From Cellulomonas sp. URHD0024 (lineage in GTDB: Bacteria; Actinomycetota; Actinomycetes; Actinomycetales; Cellulomonadaceae), in NCBI RefSeq assembly GCF_000426185.1, contig NZ_AUEW01000012.1, positions 1 to 64,000 on the forward strand: a stretch of 64,000 nucleotides of DNA, in the 5' to 3' direction. Each line of letters opens with the position of its first letter. Position 1 is the stretch's first letter. Below the pieces are notes generated by a model. That model searched no databases, was not told where the DNA came from, and worked only from the letters and a program-made list of their open reading frames with translations. The translations under genes were made by a program, and so were the position numbers. Of the stretch, positions 52,509 to 61,496 are shown one piece after another.

Positions 52509-52574
52509 GCGTCGGCCCGGTAGCCCTCCGGCTTCCCTGCCCGCGGACGGTCCCGCGCGGACATACTGTCCGAC

Positions 52575-54146
52575 ATGTCCCGCAGCGTCGGTGTCGCCGG
52601 TCGTGCTCATGCACGGCCGCGCGCCCGGCGCGAGGTGCCGACGACGGCCACGGGGTCGATCGCGATCGGACGGCGAACGCTCGCGCTCCTGACGGTCCGC
52701 GCCCGTCTGCTCGCCGCTGTCGTCGCGCTCTCGGCGGTCGCGGTGCTCACCGCCGGCGGTTCCGCCTTCGCTCTCCAGACGCGTGCTACCGACGCGCGGA
52801 TCGACAACTCGCTGTCCCGTGCGGTCGCCGCGCTGCGCGTCGTCGAGACCTCGGCCGACCCGACCACGGGGCTGGCGTGGACACGGACCTCGCTGCTGCT
52901 CGAGGAGAGCGTGCGCAGCCAGGTGCCGAGCGAGAACGAAGGAGTGCTGACCTTCATCGACTCGACACCGCGTTGGTACGCGGCGCTCGCCACGCAGGCC
53001 CTCCGGCTGGACGAGGACCCGGTGCTGGTGAGCGTGCTCGAGGCAGTCCCGCCGAGCGACCCCGTCCGGACGCGAACCGTGCGGACACCCACCACCGAGT
53101 ACCGACTCGTCACGGTTCCGGCGTCGATCGCGGGTGACGCCGAGCAGGGGGTGTTCGTCGTCGCGTACGACCGGACGGCCGAGCTGGCCAGCCTGCACAG
53201 CTCGTTCCGGACGTTCCTCGCGGTCGGCGGGTTGGCGCTCGCGATCATCGCACTGGTCGCCTGGTTCGTGGTCGGGCGGCTCTTGCGGCCGGTCCGGCTG
53301 CTGCGCGACACGACGCGTCGGATCACCGAGTCCGACCTGTCCGAACGCATCGACGTCTCCGGTCGCGACGACCTGTCGGACCTGGCCCGTACGGTGAACG
53401 CGATGCTGGGGCGGCTGGAGCGTGCGTTCGGGTCGCAGCGCGAGCTCGTCGACGACGTCGGGCACGAGCTGCGCACTCCGCTGACCGTCGTGCGCGGGCA
53501 CCTCGAGCTGCTCGACCCGCGCGATCCCGACGACGTCCGCGCCACGCAGGCCCTCGCGCTGGACGAGCTCGACCGCATGCAGCGCCTGGTGAACGACCTC
53601 GTCACGCTGGCTACGGCGGACCGGCCGGACTTCGTGCGATACGCCCCCACCGACATCGGGCGCCTCACGGACGACGTGCACGACAAGGCGCGCGGGCTGG
53701 GCGACAGACGCTGGGTGGTCGCCGCGCGGGCCGACGTCGTCGTCCAGCTCGACGCACAGAGGATCACGCAGGCGTGGCTGCAGCTGCTGGCGAACGCGCA
53801 CCGCTACTCGGACCCCGGCTCGACCGTGCGCCTGGGGTCGGAGGTCGCGGGCGACCGCCTGCTCATCTGGGTTCGCGACGAGGGCAGCGGTGTGCCACCC
53901 GAGGAGATGGAGCAGATCTTCGAGCGGTTCCACCGTGGCCGTGCGGATCGCACGACCCACGGCGCCGGCCTGGGACTACCGATCGTCGCGGCGATCGCGG
54001 CGGCGCACCACGGACGCGTCTTCGTCGAGCAGCCGCCCGCGCACGTCGGGTCCGGCGGTGCCGTGTTCGTGCTCGACCTGCCGGCGCGCGACCTCGTCGT
54101 CGGCGAGACCCGGCGCACACGGTCCCGGGCGCTGGTGCGCCGATGA
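52575..54146 (+). CDS. Sensor histidine kinase
   Basis: The 523-residue kinase has a cytoplasmic start and a first membrane span (about 42-66). An extracytoplasmic sensor domain of about 145 residues follows, then a second span (212-234) and a HAMP linker. The dimerisation/phosphoacceptor motif DDVGHELRTPLTVV has His 297. The ATPase domain has LLANAHRYSD (N box), RDEGSGVPPEEMEQIFERFHRG (G1/F) and GAGLGLPIVAAIA (G2). It senses an unknown extracellular cue and passes phosphate to the regulator encoded next, with which it overlaps by four bases (ATGA). Confidence 0.93.
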   Translation: MSRSVGVAGRAHARPRARREVPTTATGSIAIGRRTLALLTVRARLLAAVVALSAVAVLTAGGSAFALQTRATDARIDNSLSRAVAALRVVETSADPTTGLAWTRTSLLLEESVRSQVPSENEGVLTFIDSTPRWYAALATQALRLDEDPVLVSVLEAVPPSDPVRTRTVRTPTTEYRLVTVPASIAGDAEQGVFVVAYDRTAELASLHSSFRTFLAVGGLALAIIALVAWFVVGRLLRPVRLLRDTTRRITESDLSERIDVSGRDDLSDLARTVNAMLGRLERAFGSQRELVDDVGHELRTPLTVVRGHLELLDPRDPDDVRATQALALDELDRMQRLVNDLVTLATADRPDFVRYAPTDIGRLTDDVHDKARGLGDRRWVVAARADVVVQLDAQRITQAWLQLLANAHRYSDPGSTVRLGSEVAGDRLLIWVRDEGSGVPPEEMEQIFERFHRGRADRTTHGAGLGLPIVAAIAAAHHGRVFVEQPPAHVGSGGAVFVLDLPARDLVVGETRRTRSRALVRR

Positions 54147-54823
54147 CCCGCATCCTGATCGCCGAGGACGAGGAGCGGATCGCGTCGTTCGTCGCCAAGG
54201 GCCTGCGCGCCGAGGGCTTCGAGACGACCGCCGTGACGACCGGTCAGGAGGCGATCTCCCGCGTGCGCGCAGGCGACGTCCACCTGCTCGTCCTCGACCT
54301 CGGACTGCCCGACATCGACGGCTTCGAGGTCCTGAACCGGCTGCGCGCCCAGGGCTCCACCGTGCCCGTGATCGTGCTGACGGCGCGGTCGTCGGTGACC
54401 GACACCGTCACGGGGCTGGAGTCGGGGGCCGACGACTACATGTCCAAGCCGTTCCGGTTCGAGGAGCTGCTCGCGCGCGTCCGGCTGCGGCTGCGCGCGT
54501 CGGGCACGCCGTCGGGCGAGACCTCGATGCTCCGGCACGGCACCCTGCAGCTCGACCTGCGCACGCGTCGGATCCGGTCGGGCGACTCCGAGGTGGACCT
54601 GTCGGCCCGTGAGTTCGCGCTGGCCGAGACGTTCCTGCGGCACCCGGGCGAAGTGCTCAGCCGCGAGCGCCTGCTGTCCGAGGTGTGGGGGTACGACTTC
54701 GACCCGGGGTCCAACGTCGTGGACGTGTACGTGCGCTATCTGCGTCGCAAGGTGGGCGCCGAGCACTTCGACACCGTGCGCGGCGTCGGCTACCGGCTGG
54801 CGGATGCGGGCTCCTGCGACTGA
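54143..54823 (+). CDS. OmpR-family response regulator
   Basis: The 226-residue regulator has a receiver domain (1-120) with acidic pocket AEDEE, phospho-Asp 52 in LVLDLGLPD, Thr in VLTARS and Lys in SKPFRF. A winged-helix DNA-binding domain (about 130-222) shows LSAREFALAETFLRHPGEVLSRERLL and VDVYVRYLRRKVG. It is coupled to the kinase gene by ATGA. Kinase before regulator is the less common gene order for this family. Confidence 0.95.
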   Translation: MTRILIAEDEERIASFVAKGLRAEGFETTAVTTGQEAISRVRAGDVHLLVLDLGLPDIDGFEVLNRLRAQGSTVPVIVLTARSSVTDTVTGLESGADDYMSKPFRFEELLARVRLRLRASGTPSGETSMLRHGTLQLDLRTRRIRSGDSEVDLSAREFALAETFLRHPGEVLSRERLLSEVWGYDFDPGSNVVDVYVRYLRRKVGAEHFDTVRGVGYRLADAGSCD

Positions 54824-54835
54824 CAGACTGACCCG

Positions 54836-55852
54836 GTGCGAGACCTGGCCACCCTGCCCAAGGCCCACCTGCACCTGCACTTCACGGGATCGATGCGCGT
54901 GTCGACGCTGGCCTCGCTCGCACAGAGCCACGGCCTGCACCTTCCGGACGCACTCCTGGACGACGACCCGCTGCACGTGCCCGCCGACGAGCGCGGCTGG
55001 TTTCGGTTCCAGCGCCTGTACGACGCCGCACGGGCGTGCGTCCGATCCGAGGCGGACATGCGGCGGATCGTCGACGAGGCAGCCTTCGACGACGCCGCAG
55101 AGGGCTCCGGGCGGCTCGAGATCCAGGTGGATCCGACGTCCTACGCGCCGTTCGTCGGTGGCCTCACGCCCGCGCTGGAGATCGTGCTGGACGCCGCCCG
55201 GGCTGCCTCTCTCGCGCACGGCCTGGACATCGGGGTCATCGTCGCGGCCTCCCGGATGCGGCATCCGCTCGACGCACGGATCCTCGCGCGCCTGGCAGCG
55301 CACCATGCCGGCGAGGGTCCCGGTCAGGTGATCGGCTTCGGGCTGTCCAACGACGAGCGCCGTGGCGAGACCGCCGAGTTCGCCCACGCGTTCGGCATCG
55401 CCCGCGACGCCGGGCTCGCCTCCGTCCCGCACGGCGGAGAGCTGCTCGGTCCCGCGCACGTCGAGGACGTCCTCGACCACCTCCGTCCCGACCGGCTCGG
55501 GCACGGCGTGCGGTCGGTTGAGGACCCGCGGGTGCTCGACCGGGTGGTGTCGTCGGGGATCGCGCTCGAGCTGTGCCCGGCGTCGAACGTGTCGCTCGGG
55601 ATCTACCCGACGACCGCGGACGTGCCGCTGCGTTCGTTGGTGGACGCGGGCGCAGCCGTGGCGCTCGGCGCCGACGATCCTCTGCTGTTCCGGTCCCGCC
55701 TGGTCGACCAGTACGAGATCGCACGCCAGGTACACGGCTTCACCGACGGCGAGCTCGCCGACCTGGCGCGCTCCTCGATCCGCGCCAGCCGCGCGTCCGA
55801 CGCAGTCAAGACGCGCCTGCTTGCGGGCGTCGACACGTGGCTCGCTTCCTGA
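54836..55852 (+). CDS. Adenosine deaminase-like amidohydrolase
   Basis: The 338-residue protein has the metal-dependent deaminase motifs: zinc-binding HLH at 11-13 (PKAHLHLHFTGSMR), SVPHGGE, RLGHGVR and LELCPASNV, and the Asp pair in ALGADDPLLF. It is predicted to deaminate adenosine or a related purine nucleoside. The substrate loop reads HFTGS rather than HLDG/HLEG, a variant seen in a branch of actinobacterial proteins, so the exact substrate is uncertain. It starts (GTG) 12 bases after the response regulator and may be in the same transcript. Confidence 0.88.
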   Translation: MRDLATLPKAHLHLHFTGSMRVSTLASLAQSHGLHLPDALLDDDPLHVPADERGWFRFQRLYDAARACVRSEADMRRIVDEAAFDDAAEGSGRLEIQVDPTSYAPFVGGLTPALEIVLDAARAASLAHGLDIGVIVAASRMRHPLDARILARLAAHHAGEGPGQVIGFGLSNDERRGETAEFAHAFGIARDAGLASVPHGGELLGPAHVEDVLDHLRPDRLGHGVRSVEDPRVLDRVVSSGIALELCPASNVSLGIYPTTADVPLRSLVDAGAAVALGADDPLLFRSRLVDQYEIARQVHGFTDGELADLARSSIRASRASDAVKTRLLAGVDTWLAS

Positions 55853-55902
55853 CGGTTCGCCCCAGCCCGCGTTCCTTGACGCGGGGAGGGTCCACGGTGC
55901 AT

Positions 55903-55930
55903 TGTGTCAATCATTCGATACATTGACACA
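55903..55930. promoter_or_regulatory. Operator for the downstream GntR regulator
   Basis: A perfect 9-bp inverted repeat TGTGTCAAT / ATTGACACA with a 10-base spacer lies 12 bases before the membrane-protein start. Its position at the head of an operon that ends with a GntR gene suggests autoregulation. Confidence 0.65.
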
Positions 55931-55941
55931 TAGGAGTTCGA

Positions 55942-56862
55942 GTGCCGCTCTACCAGGCGATCCTGCTGACGCCGATCCTGCTGCTCTTCACCGTCGTCGC
56001 CTGGAGCCTGCGACCCGTGCGCACGGTCGGCCCGACCACACCGTCGGAGGCGTGGGTAGCCGCCGAGAGGCATGCGCGCCGGGTCGTCGCGTTCGCCTGG
56101 CTGGTGCTGCTGCTCGCCCCTGCCCAGGCGCTTCTCGTCATCGAGAGCGGACGCGCGTTCAACCTCCTCGCCCTCGGTGGACCGATGATCGCCGCGCTGC
56201 CGCTGATCGGCGGCATGGGGTTCCTGGCGGTCGGAGCGATCGGCGAGGTCACGTGGCCGCGTCCGGTGGGCGCCGTGCGGCGCGCTGCGCTGGAGCGGCG
56301 CAGGGTTCGGGACATCGCCCCCCGGGGGCTGTCGATCCTCACCGGCACGTGGACGGCCCTGCTCGTAGCGGTGCTCGTCGTCTGTGGCGCCGTGGCAGAC
56401 GACCCTGGTGGGGCACTCTCCAAGGCGGACAGCCTCGGTTACTTCCGCGTCGCGCGCCCGTTCCCGGGGTGGCACTACGGACGTCCCCTCATGCTCGCGC
56501 TCGTCCTCGTCCTTCTGGCGACGTTCGTCGTGCTCGCCCTCGTGGCACGTCGGCCCCCGGTCAGCGACACCGCTCCCGCGGCGGACGTGGCTCTGCGTCG
56601 CACCTCGTGCCGTCGCATCCTGGCGGGGGTCCAGCTCGTCCTGGCGTGGACCTTCGCCGGATGCCTGTTCTTCTCGGCTCGTGCGATCGGCGTGCTCGAG
56701 ACGTCCTGGGCTCTCGGGCCGGACGCATGGGAGACGATCCGGCTAGCCAGCGAGTACGTGGCCGTGTCCATCCCCGTCGTGTCGGCCGTGATCGCGGTAC
56801 GTGGCTCGCGTGCGAAGGCGCCCGCCCCGGCTCAGGTGCCGGCTGAGCTGGTGACCGCATGA
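55942..56862 (+). CDS. Multi-pass membrane protein of unknown function
   Basis: The 306-residue protein (GTG 55942 with AGGAG upstream) has about six to seven hydrophobic segments: [112 protein letters not shown], and VAVSIPVVSAVIAV. No catalytic motif is seen. Its stop overlaps the GntR gene by four bases, so the regulator most likely controls it. It could be a DUF1648-like or transporter-accessory protein, but I do not recognise it. Confidence 0.75.
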   Translation: MPLYQAILLTPILLLFTVVAWSLRPVRTVGPTTPSEAWVAAERHARRVVAFAWLVLLLAPAQALLVIESGRAFNLLALGGPMIAALPLIGGMGFLAVGAIGEVTWPRPVGAVRRAALERRRVRDIAPRGLSILTGTWTALLVAVLVVCGAVADDPGGALSKADSLGYFRVARPFPGWHYGRPLMLALVLVLLATFVVLALVARRPPVSDTAPAADVALRRTSCRRILAGVQLVLAWTFAGCLFFSARAIGVLETSWALGPDAWETIRLASEYVAVSIPVVSAVIAVRGSRAKAPAPAQVPAELVTA

Positions 56863-57287
56863 GCGCCCAGCTGGAGGTCGACGTCACCTCGGGCGTGCCG
56901 GCGTTCGAGCAGATCCGGGCGCAGGTCGTCGCGCACGTCGCCGCCGGTCGGCTGGTCACCGGTGACCGGCTGCCGACGATCCGCGCCCTGGCCACCGACC
57001 TCGGCCTCGCGGCCGGGACCGTGGCACGCGCGTTCCACGAGCTCGAGGCCGAGGGGGTCGTCGAGACCCGTCGCCGCGCGGGGACGGTCATCGCTGCCGG
57101 CGCCTCCGTTCCCACGGACATCGCCCGGCGTGCCGCGCAGACCTACGTCGCGGCCGTGCGGGCCGCCGGGCTGGCGGACGACGAGGCGCTCGCACTGGTG
57201 CGGGGCGCCCTCCTGGGCACACCGGCGCAGGCCGCCCCGGCCCTCGCGCATCCCGGTGGCCCAGCACTGCACCCGTCGGCCCGGTAG
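56859..57287 (+). CDS. GntR-family regulator, YtrA-like
   Basis: The 142-residue protein has a winged helix-turn-helix (about 12-78: PAFEQIRAQVVAHVAAGRLVTGDRLPTIRALATDLGLAAGTVARAFHELEAEGVVETRRRAGT). Only a short C-terminal helical part follows, with no FCD or UTRA effector domain, which is the YtrA subfamily layout. Such proteins repress small transporter operons. The start overlaps the membrane-protein gene (ATGA), and a perfect inverted repeat lies before the operon. Confidence 0.9.
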   Translation: MSAQLEVDVTSGVPAFEQIRAQVVAHVAAGRLVTGDRLPTIRALATDLGLAAGTVARAFHELEAEGVVETRRRAGTVIAAGASVPTDIARRAAQTYVAAVRAAGLADDEALALVRGALLGTPAQAAPALAHPGGPALHPSAR

Positions 57288-57296
57288 CCGCTCGCC

Positions 57297-57348
57297 AGCT
57301 TGTCGATGCGCACGCCATTCGGAGCAATGACGTGCGTATCGACAAGCT
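57297..57348. repeat. Long palindrome between convergent GntR and murB genes
   Basis: A 17-base inverted repeat (57297-57313 with 57332-57348) with one G-T pair reads AGCTTGTCGATGCGCAC and its complement. The 18-base loop contains a further CATT/AATG pairing around CGGAGC. It sits between two convergent stops and could be a bidirectional terminator or a dispersed REP-like element. Confidence 0.7.
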
Positions 57349-57388
57349 CGGCACGGACGAGGTCCCGGCCGGCGGCCGGGCGGGCCCG

Positions 57389-58543
57389 TCAGAGGGTGAC
57401 GCCTACCAGCACCGGTTCCGGCTCCAGGGTGACCGCGAAGGTGGACGCGACGCCGTCGCGCACCTCACGGGCGACCGCGAGCAGGTCCTGCGCCGTCGCA
57501 CTCCCCCGGTTGGTCAGGGCGAGGGTGTGCTTGGTGGACAGGGTCGCCCGGCCGGGGGCGCCGTAGCCGCGGGCGAAGCCGGCCCGGTCGATGAGCCAGG
57601 CGGCGCTCGTCTTGACCAGACCGTCCGCCGCGGGGAACCGGGGGGCGTCGGCGGGCAGAGCGGCGGCCTCGGCAGGCGTGAGCAGCGGGTTGGTGAAGAA
57701 CGAGCCCGCGCTCCACGTGTCGTGGTCGGCAGCGTCGAGCACCATGCCCTTGCCCGCACGGAGCTGCAGGACCGCCGACCGCACGTCGGTCAGCGGTGCC
57801 CGCTCGCCCACCGCGATGCCGAGCGTGCGCGCCAGCTCCGGGTACGCCACAGGGCGCGACAGGTCGCCGGGTCGCAGCTGGAACGTCACGTCGAGGACCA
57901 CGTACCGCGGGGTCGGCGACCAGGGGGCCTGTGGGTCGGCGTCGTCGGCGCCGTGCATCGAGCGCTTGAGCAAGGAGGTGCGATAGCCGAAGGCGAGCGT
58001 GACCAGCGGCAACGACCGGACCCGACCGCGAGCGCGGTCCCACACCCGAACGACCGAGATGCTCTGCGACACCTCCTGGCCGTACGCGCCGACGTTCTGC
58101 ACGGGCGTCGCGCCGGTGGACCCGGGAATGCCCGAGAGCGCCTCGATGCCGGTGAGCTCCTGCTCGACGGCATACCGCACGACGTCGTCCCAGGGTGTTC
58201 CCGCGGGGACGGTGAGGGTCGCGCCGGCGCACGCAGAGGCGTCCGGGACGTCGACGCCCGAGCGGACGTCCCGCACGACGACGCCGTCGAAGCCCGCGTC
58301 GGAGACGAGCAGGTTGGAGCCACCGCCGACGACGAGCAGGGGCTCGCCGTCCGCGTCCGCAGCCCGTACGGCGTCGAGCAGCTCGGCCTCTGTGCTCGTC
58401 TCGACGTACCGGGCGGCCGGCCCGCCGACGCGCAGCGTGGTCAGGTCGGCGAGCGTGGTCCCGGCGGACCGGACGGAGGGCCACACGATCGCCGGGGGGA
58501 CGGTCGCGGGGGAACAGTCGGCGGTGCTCAGCTCGGTCTGCAC
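57389..58543 (-). CDS. murB: UDP-N-acetylenolpyruvoylglucosamine reductase
   Basis: MurB makes UDP-N-acetylmuramate for peptidoglycan. The 384-residue protein has TTLRVGGPAARYVE, FAD-binding VVGGGSNLLVSD, GIEALSGIPGSTGATPVQNVGAYGQE, the catalytic-Ser segment SAGSFFTNP, and WLIDRAGFARG...STKHTLALTN. The long insertion with RVWDRARGRVRSLP fits the type I form with the extra loop. Start is GTG 58543. It is in the usual neighbourhood upstream of secE, although several genes now separate them. Confidence 0.95.
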   Translation of the reverse strand: MQTELSTADCSPATVPPAIVWPSVRSAGTTLADLTTLRVGGPAARYVETSTEAELLDAVRAADADGEPLLVVGGGSNLLVSDAGFDGVVVRDVRSGVDVPDASACAGATLTVPAGTPWDDVVRYAVEQELTGIEALSGIPGSTGATPVQNVGAYGQEVSQSISVVRVWDRARGRVRSLPLVTLAFGYRTSLLKRSMHGADDADPQAPWSPTPRYVVLDVTFQLRPGDLSRPVAYPELARTLGIAVGERAPLTDVRSAVLQLRAGKGMVLDAADHDTWSAGSFFTNPLLTPAEAAALPADAPRFPAADGLVKTSAAWLIDRAGFARGYGAPGRATLSTKHTLALTNRGSATAQDLLAVAREVRDGVASTFAVTLEPEPVLVGVTL

Positions 58544-58552
58544 GCGCTCAGG

Positions 58553-59794
58553 TTAGTCCTGGGCCGTGTCGGCGCCGACGCGCAAGGGAGCGGCGGCCCC
58601 CACCACGCTCAGGCCGAGCGCGATCGGGGCGATCACGACGAGCAGGGCGTGCCGGTAGCCGACGTGCTGGGCGAGGAGCCCGATGAGCGGCGGACCGGCC
58701 AGGAACGCGCTGTACCCGATGGTCGCGACCACGCTGACCCGCGCAGGCGCGCGCGCGGGGTCGTCGGCTGCCGCGCTGAGCCCGACGGGGAACCCGAATG
58801 CAGCCCCGGTCCCCCAGGCCACCACGCCGACGAGTGCGAGCCACAGCGGCCCGGCCAGGGCGAAGACCAGCAGACCGACGAGCGACAGCGCCGCGCACAG
58901 CCGCAGGACGACGACGCGACCGCGCCTGTCGAGCAGCGTGCCGCCGAACCAGCGCATGGCGGTCATCGCGGCGACGAACACCCCGAAGGCCAGCGCGCCG
59001 AGAGCCTCGGCGGTGTTGAAGCCGTCGACGACCGCGAGGCTGACCCAGTCGTTGGCCGAACCCTCGGTCAGCGCGGCCGCCAGCACGATGAGCCCGATCA
59101 GCAGCGTGCGCGGTTCGACCCAGGCGGCGAGCGCACCGCGAGCGCCCTTCTCGGGAGCGTCCTCGTGCGCGACGGCGGCCTCGTCGGCGGGCGGCAGGAA
59201 CCGGCGCACCACGATCCCGACGACGACGACCGAGGCGAACACGACGACCGGGATGTGCACGACGACGGGCACGTGCAGCGCCGCCATCGCGGCAGCGAGA
59301 CCGGCGGCGGCGACCGTGCCGAACGAGAAGCCGGCGTGGTAGCGCGGCATGATCGTGCGGCCCAGGTGCTGCTCGACGGCCGCACCCTCGAGGTTCATCG
59401 CGGCATCCCAGACGCCGGTCCCGACGCCGAACAGGACGAGCCCGAGCCCGACGACGACGACCTGACCGAGGGCGACCCCGACCGACGCGACGACGAGCCC
59501 GGTCGCATTCAGCACCGCGAACGCGAACACCGTCCGGCGGGCGCCGAGCTTCTCGACGACCATGCCCGCCAGGGGCAGCGACAGCAGCGACCCGACCGCG
59601 CCGATGAGCAGCAGGGCACCCATCTGGGCGGGCGAGAACCCGAGGCCGTCGCGGATCGCGGGCAGGCGCGCGGCCCACGTCGCGAAGTTGAAGCCGTTGA
59701 GGAAGAAGACGACGAACACCGCCACGGAGGCGCGCTCGACGAGGCGCGCGTGGGAGGTCGTCACGGTTCGATCGTCCTGCACGGGGTCGGTCAC
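58553..59794 (-). CDS. MFS transporter (second of a tandem pair)
   Basis: The 413-residue permease has about 12 membrane spans. It opens with VFVVFFLNGFNFATWAARLPAIRDGLG and contains GVGTGVWDAAMNLEGAAVEQHLGR and EGSANDWVSLAVVDGF. This is the MFS branch with WAxRxP signatures seen in fucose permease-like and YbjJ-like transporters. It is clearly paralogous to the gene before it. Its GTG start overlaps the upstream stop by four bases (GTGA), so both permeases are translated together. The substrate is unknown. Confidence 0.88.
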   Translation of the reverse strand: MTDPVQDDRTVTTSHARLVERASVAVFVVFFLNGFNFATWAARLPAIRDGLGFSPAQMGALLLIGAVGSLLSLPLAGMVVEKLGARRTVFAFAVLNATGLVVASVGVALGQVVVVGLGLVLFGVGTGVWDAAMNLEGAAVEQHLGRTIMPRYHAGFSFGTVAAAGLAAAMAALHVPVVVHIPVVVFASVVVVGIVVRRFLPPADEAAVAHEDAPEKGARGALAAWVEPRTLLIGLIVLAAALTEGSANDWVSLAVVDGFNTAEALGALAFGVFVAAMTAMRWFGGTLLDRRGRVVVLRLCAALSLVGLLVFALAGPLWLALVGVVAWGTGAAFGFPVGLSAAADDPARAPARVSVVATIGYSAFLAGPPLIGLLAQHVGYRHALLVVIAPIALGLSVVGAAAPLRVGADTAQD

Positions 59795-61272
59795 GGCACA
59801 CGCACCAGCCGACGGCGGCGCGTGAGCCGCCTCCGGACGACGTGCCGGGACACGAGCGCCCCGACGGGGTCCGCTCCGGCTGCCGGGTCCCGCTCCGCAT
59901 GAGCGAACGCGACCGGGTCGAAGGACGCGATCGGGTCGAAGGCCGCGACCGGGTCCGTGCCGGCGTCGGCGAAGACGGCCGGGTCCGGCCCGGCGCCGTC
60001 CCCCTGCGAGGACCGGTCTGCCGGCCGCTCGGGGGCGACGCGCCGGGCGAGCAGCACGCTGGCCACCATCGCGACCGTGATGAGCACCAGCGCGTGCCGG
60101 GCTCCGGTCGCGGCGGCGGCGAGGCCGAGCAGCGGCGGTGCGGCGATCGAGGCCACGGACGCGAACGACGAGACGACCGCGACCCGACCTGCGGCGCGCA
60201 TCGGGTCGTCGGAGGCAGCCGCGATGCCGATCGGCACGGCGAGCGCGGCCCCGAAGCCCCAGAGCACGACACCGACCCCGGCGAGCGGAAGGGTGGGCGC
60301 GAAGCCGAACAGCAGGAGCCCGACGATCGCGACGGAGCCGGAGGCCCGCAGGACGACCACGCGGCCCAGCCGATCGATCAGGTGGGTACCCAGCAGCCGG
60401 ACCAGCGTCATCGCGCCGACGAACACGCCGAGCATCGCGGCGCCGACCGCCTCGGGCTCGGTGAAGCCGTCGACGACCGCGAGCGAGAGCCAGTCGTTGG
60501 CGGACCCCTCGGACAGCGCGGCGGCCATCACGACGACACCGATGAGCAGCGTCCGCGGCTCGCGCCACGAGTCGAGCGCGCTGGCGATCCGACGTCGACG
60601 ACCAGCGGGAACCGCGGCGCCTGTGCGAACCGGTCCCGAGGCCACCGCGACGGACCCCGTCCGCGGGCGGTCGCCGGGCGCCGCGTCGAGCACCACGCCG
60701 CGCAGCGACCCGAGCCGCCACGCGACCGCGACGGCCGCGACCACGCAGAACTGCCACGCGACGGAGATGTCGAAGTGCGCCGCGAGCGCCCCGATCGCGG
60801 ACCCGACGACCGCGCCGATCGAGAACGCCGCGTGGAACTGCGGGATCACCGTGCGGCCCATGGCCCGCTCGATGCGGGCGGACTCGACGTTCAACGGCAC
60901 GTTGCCCAGCGCGATGGCCACGCCGTTCAGGAAGATGCCGACGCCGAGCAGCGGGACCGACCCCGCCGTCGGGCCGATGCCCATGAGCACGTACCCGACC
61001 GCCAGCACCACCGTGGACAGGAGCAGGGAGGTGCGGCTGCCGAACCGCTGCACCACGATCCCGGCGAACGTCACGGTCAGCAGCGCTCCCAGAGAGCCGA
61101 TCAGGAGCATCAGGCCGAGCTCGGCGGTCGACAGGTCGAGCAGGTCCCGGACGGCCGGGATCCGTGCGAGCCAGCTGGAGAAGATGATGCCGGTGAGGGC
61201 GAACAGTCCCATCAGCAGCCAACGCGCTCGACTCACGGCAGCGGGCAGCCCGGGGCGGGCGGGGTGACTCAC
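59791..61272 (-). CDS. MFS transporter (first of a tandem pair) with polar C-terminal tail
   Basis: The 493-residue permease (GTG 61272, GGAG upstream) shares the ordered motifs of its neighbour: SSWLARIPAVRDLL, IALGNVPLNVESARIERAMGR, EGSANDWLSLAVVDGF and LIDRLGRVVVLR. After the last span (about residue 405) comes a tail of about 85 residues with repeated units DPVAAFDP, IASFDPVAF and DPAAGADPV, then a basic ending. The second permease has no such tail. The pair is divergent from a LacI regulator with two palindromic operators between them, so a sugar-like substrate is plausible. Confidence 0.87.
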   Translation of the reverse strand: MSHPARPGLPAAVSRARWLLMGLFALTGIIFSSWLARIPAVRDLLDLSTAELGLMLLIGSLGALLTVTFAGIVVQRFGSRTSLLLSTVVLAVGYVLMGIGPTAGSVPLLGVGIFLNGVAIALGNVPLNVESARIERAMGRTVIPQFHAAFSIGAVVGSAIGALAAHFDISVAWQFCVVAAVAVAWRLGSLRGVVLDAAPGDRPRTGSVAVASGPVRTGAAVPAGRRRRIASALDSWREPRTLLIGVVVMAAALSEGSANDWLSLAVVDGFTEPEAVGAAMLGVFVGAMTLVRLLGTHLIDRLGRVVVLRASGSVAIVGLLLFGFAPTLPLAGVGVVLWGFGAALAVPIGIAAASDDPMRAAGRVAVVSSFASVASIAAPPLLGLAAAATGARHALVLITVAMVASVLLARRVAPERPADRSSQGDGAGPDPAVFADAGTDPVAAFDPIASFDPVAFAHAERDPAAGADPVGALVSRHVVRRRLTRRRRLVRVP

Positions 61273-61325
61273 GAGGGCTCCGAGACGGTGGTGGCGAGGA
61301 AGAAGTGGTCTGTCCTGGTATGCCG

Positions 61326-61374
61326 GTCGAATCGATTCGACACACGGGCGATCGCTGGGGTCGAATCGATTTGA
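61326..61374. promoter_or_regulatory. Two LacI-type operators in the MFS/LacI divergent region
   Basis: GTCGAATCGATTCGAC (61326-61341) is a perfect 16-bp palindrome. TCGAATCGATTTGA (61361-61374) is a near copy. Their centres are 34 bp apart. Both have the central CG of LacI-family operators (ATCGAT core). The second overlaps a -35 like TTGAGG that precedes TACGCT (61396-61401), a possible lacI promoter. The layout suggests joint repression of the permeases and autoregulation. Confidence 0.75.
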
Positions 61375-61496
61375 GGGACGGCGCCATTCTGCGGGTACGC
61401 TTGCCGCTGCGTCAAACAGAATCGTGTCGTGCCTCCGCGGTTGGCCGCTCGAAGGCGCCCTCGACGACCTGCAGCAACGCACCTCGGAGGTCCGCC

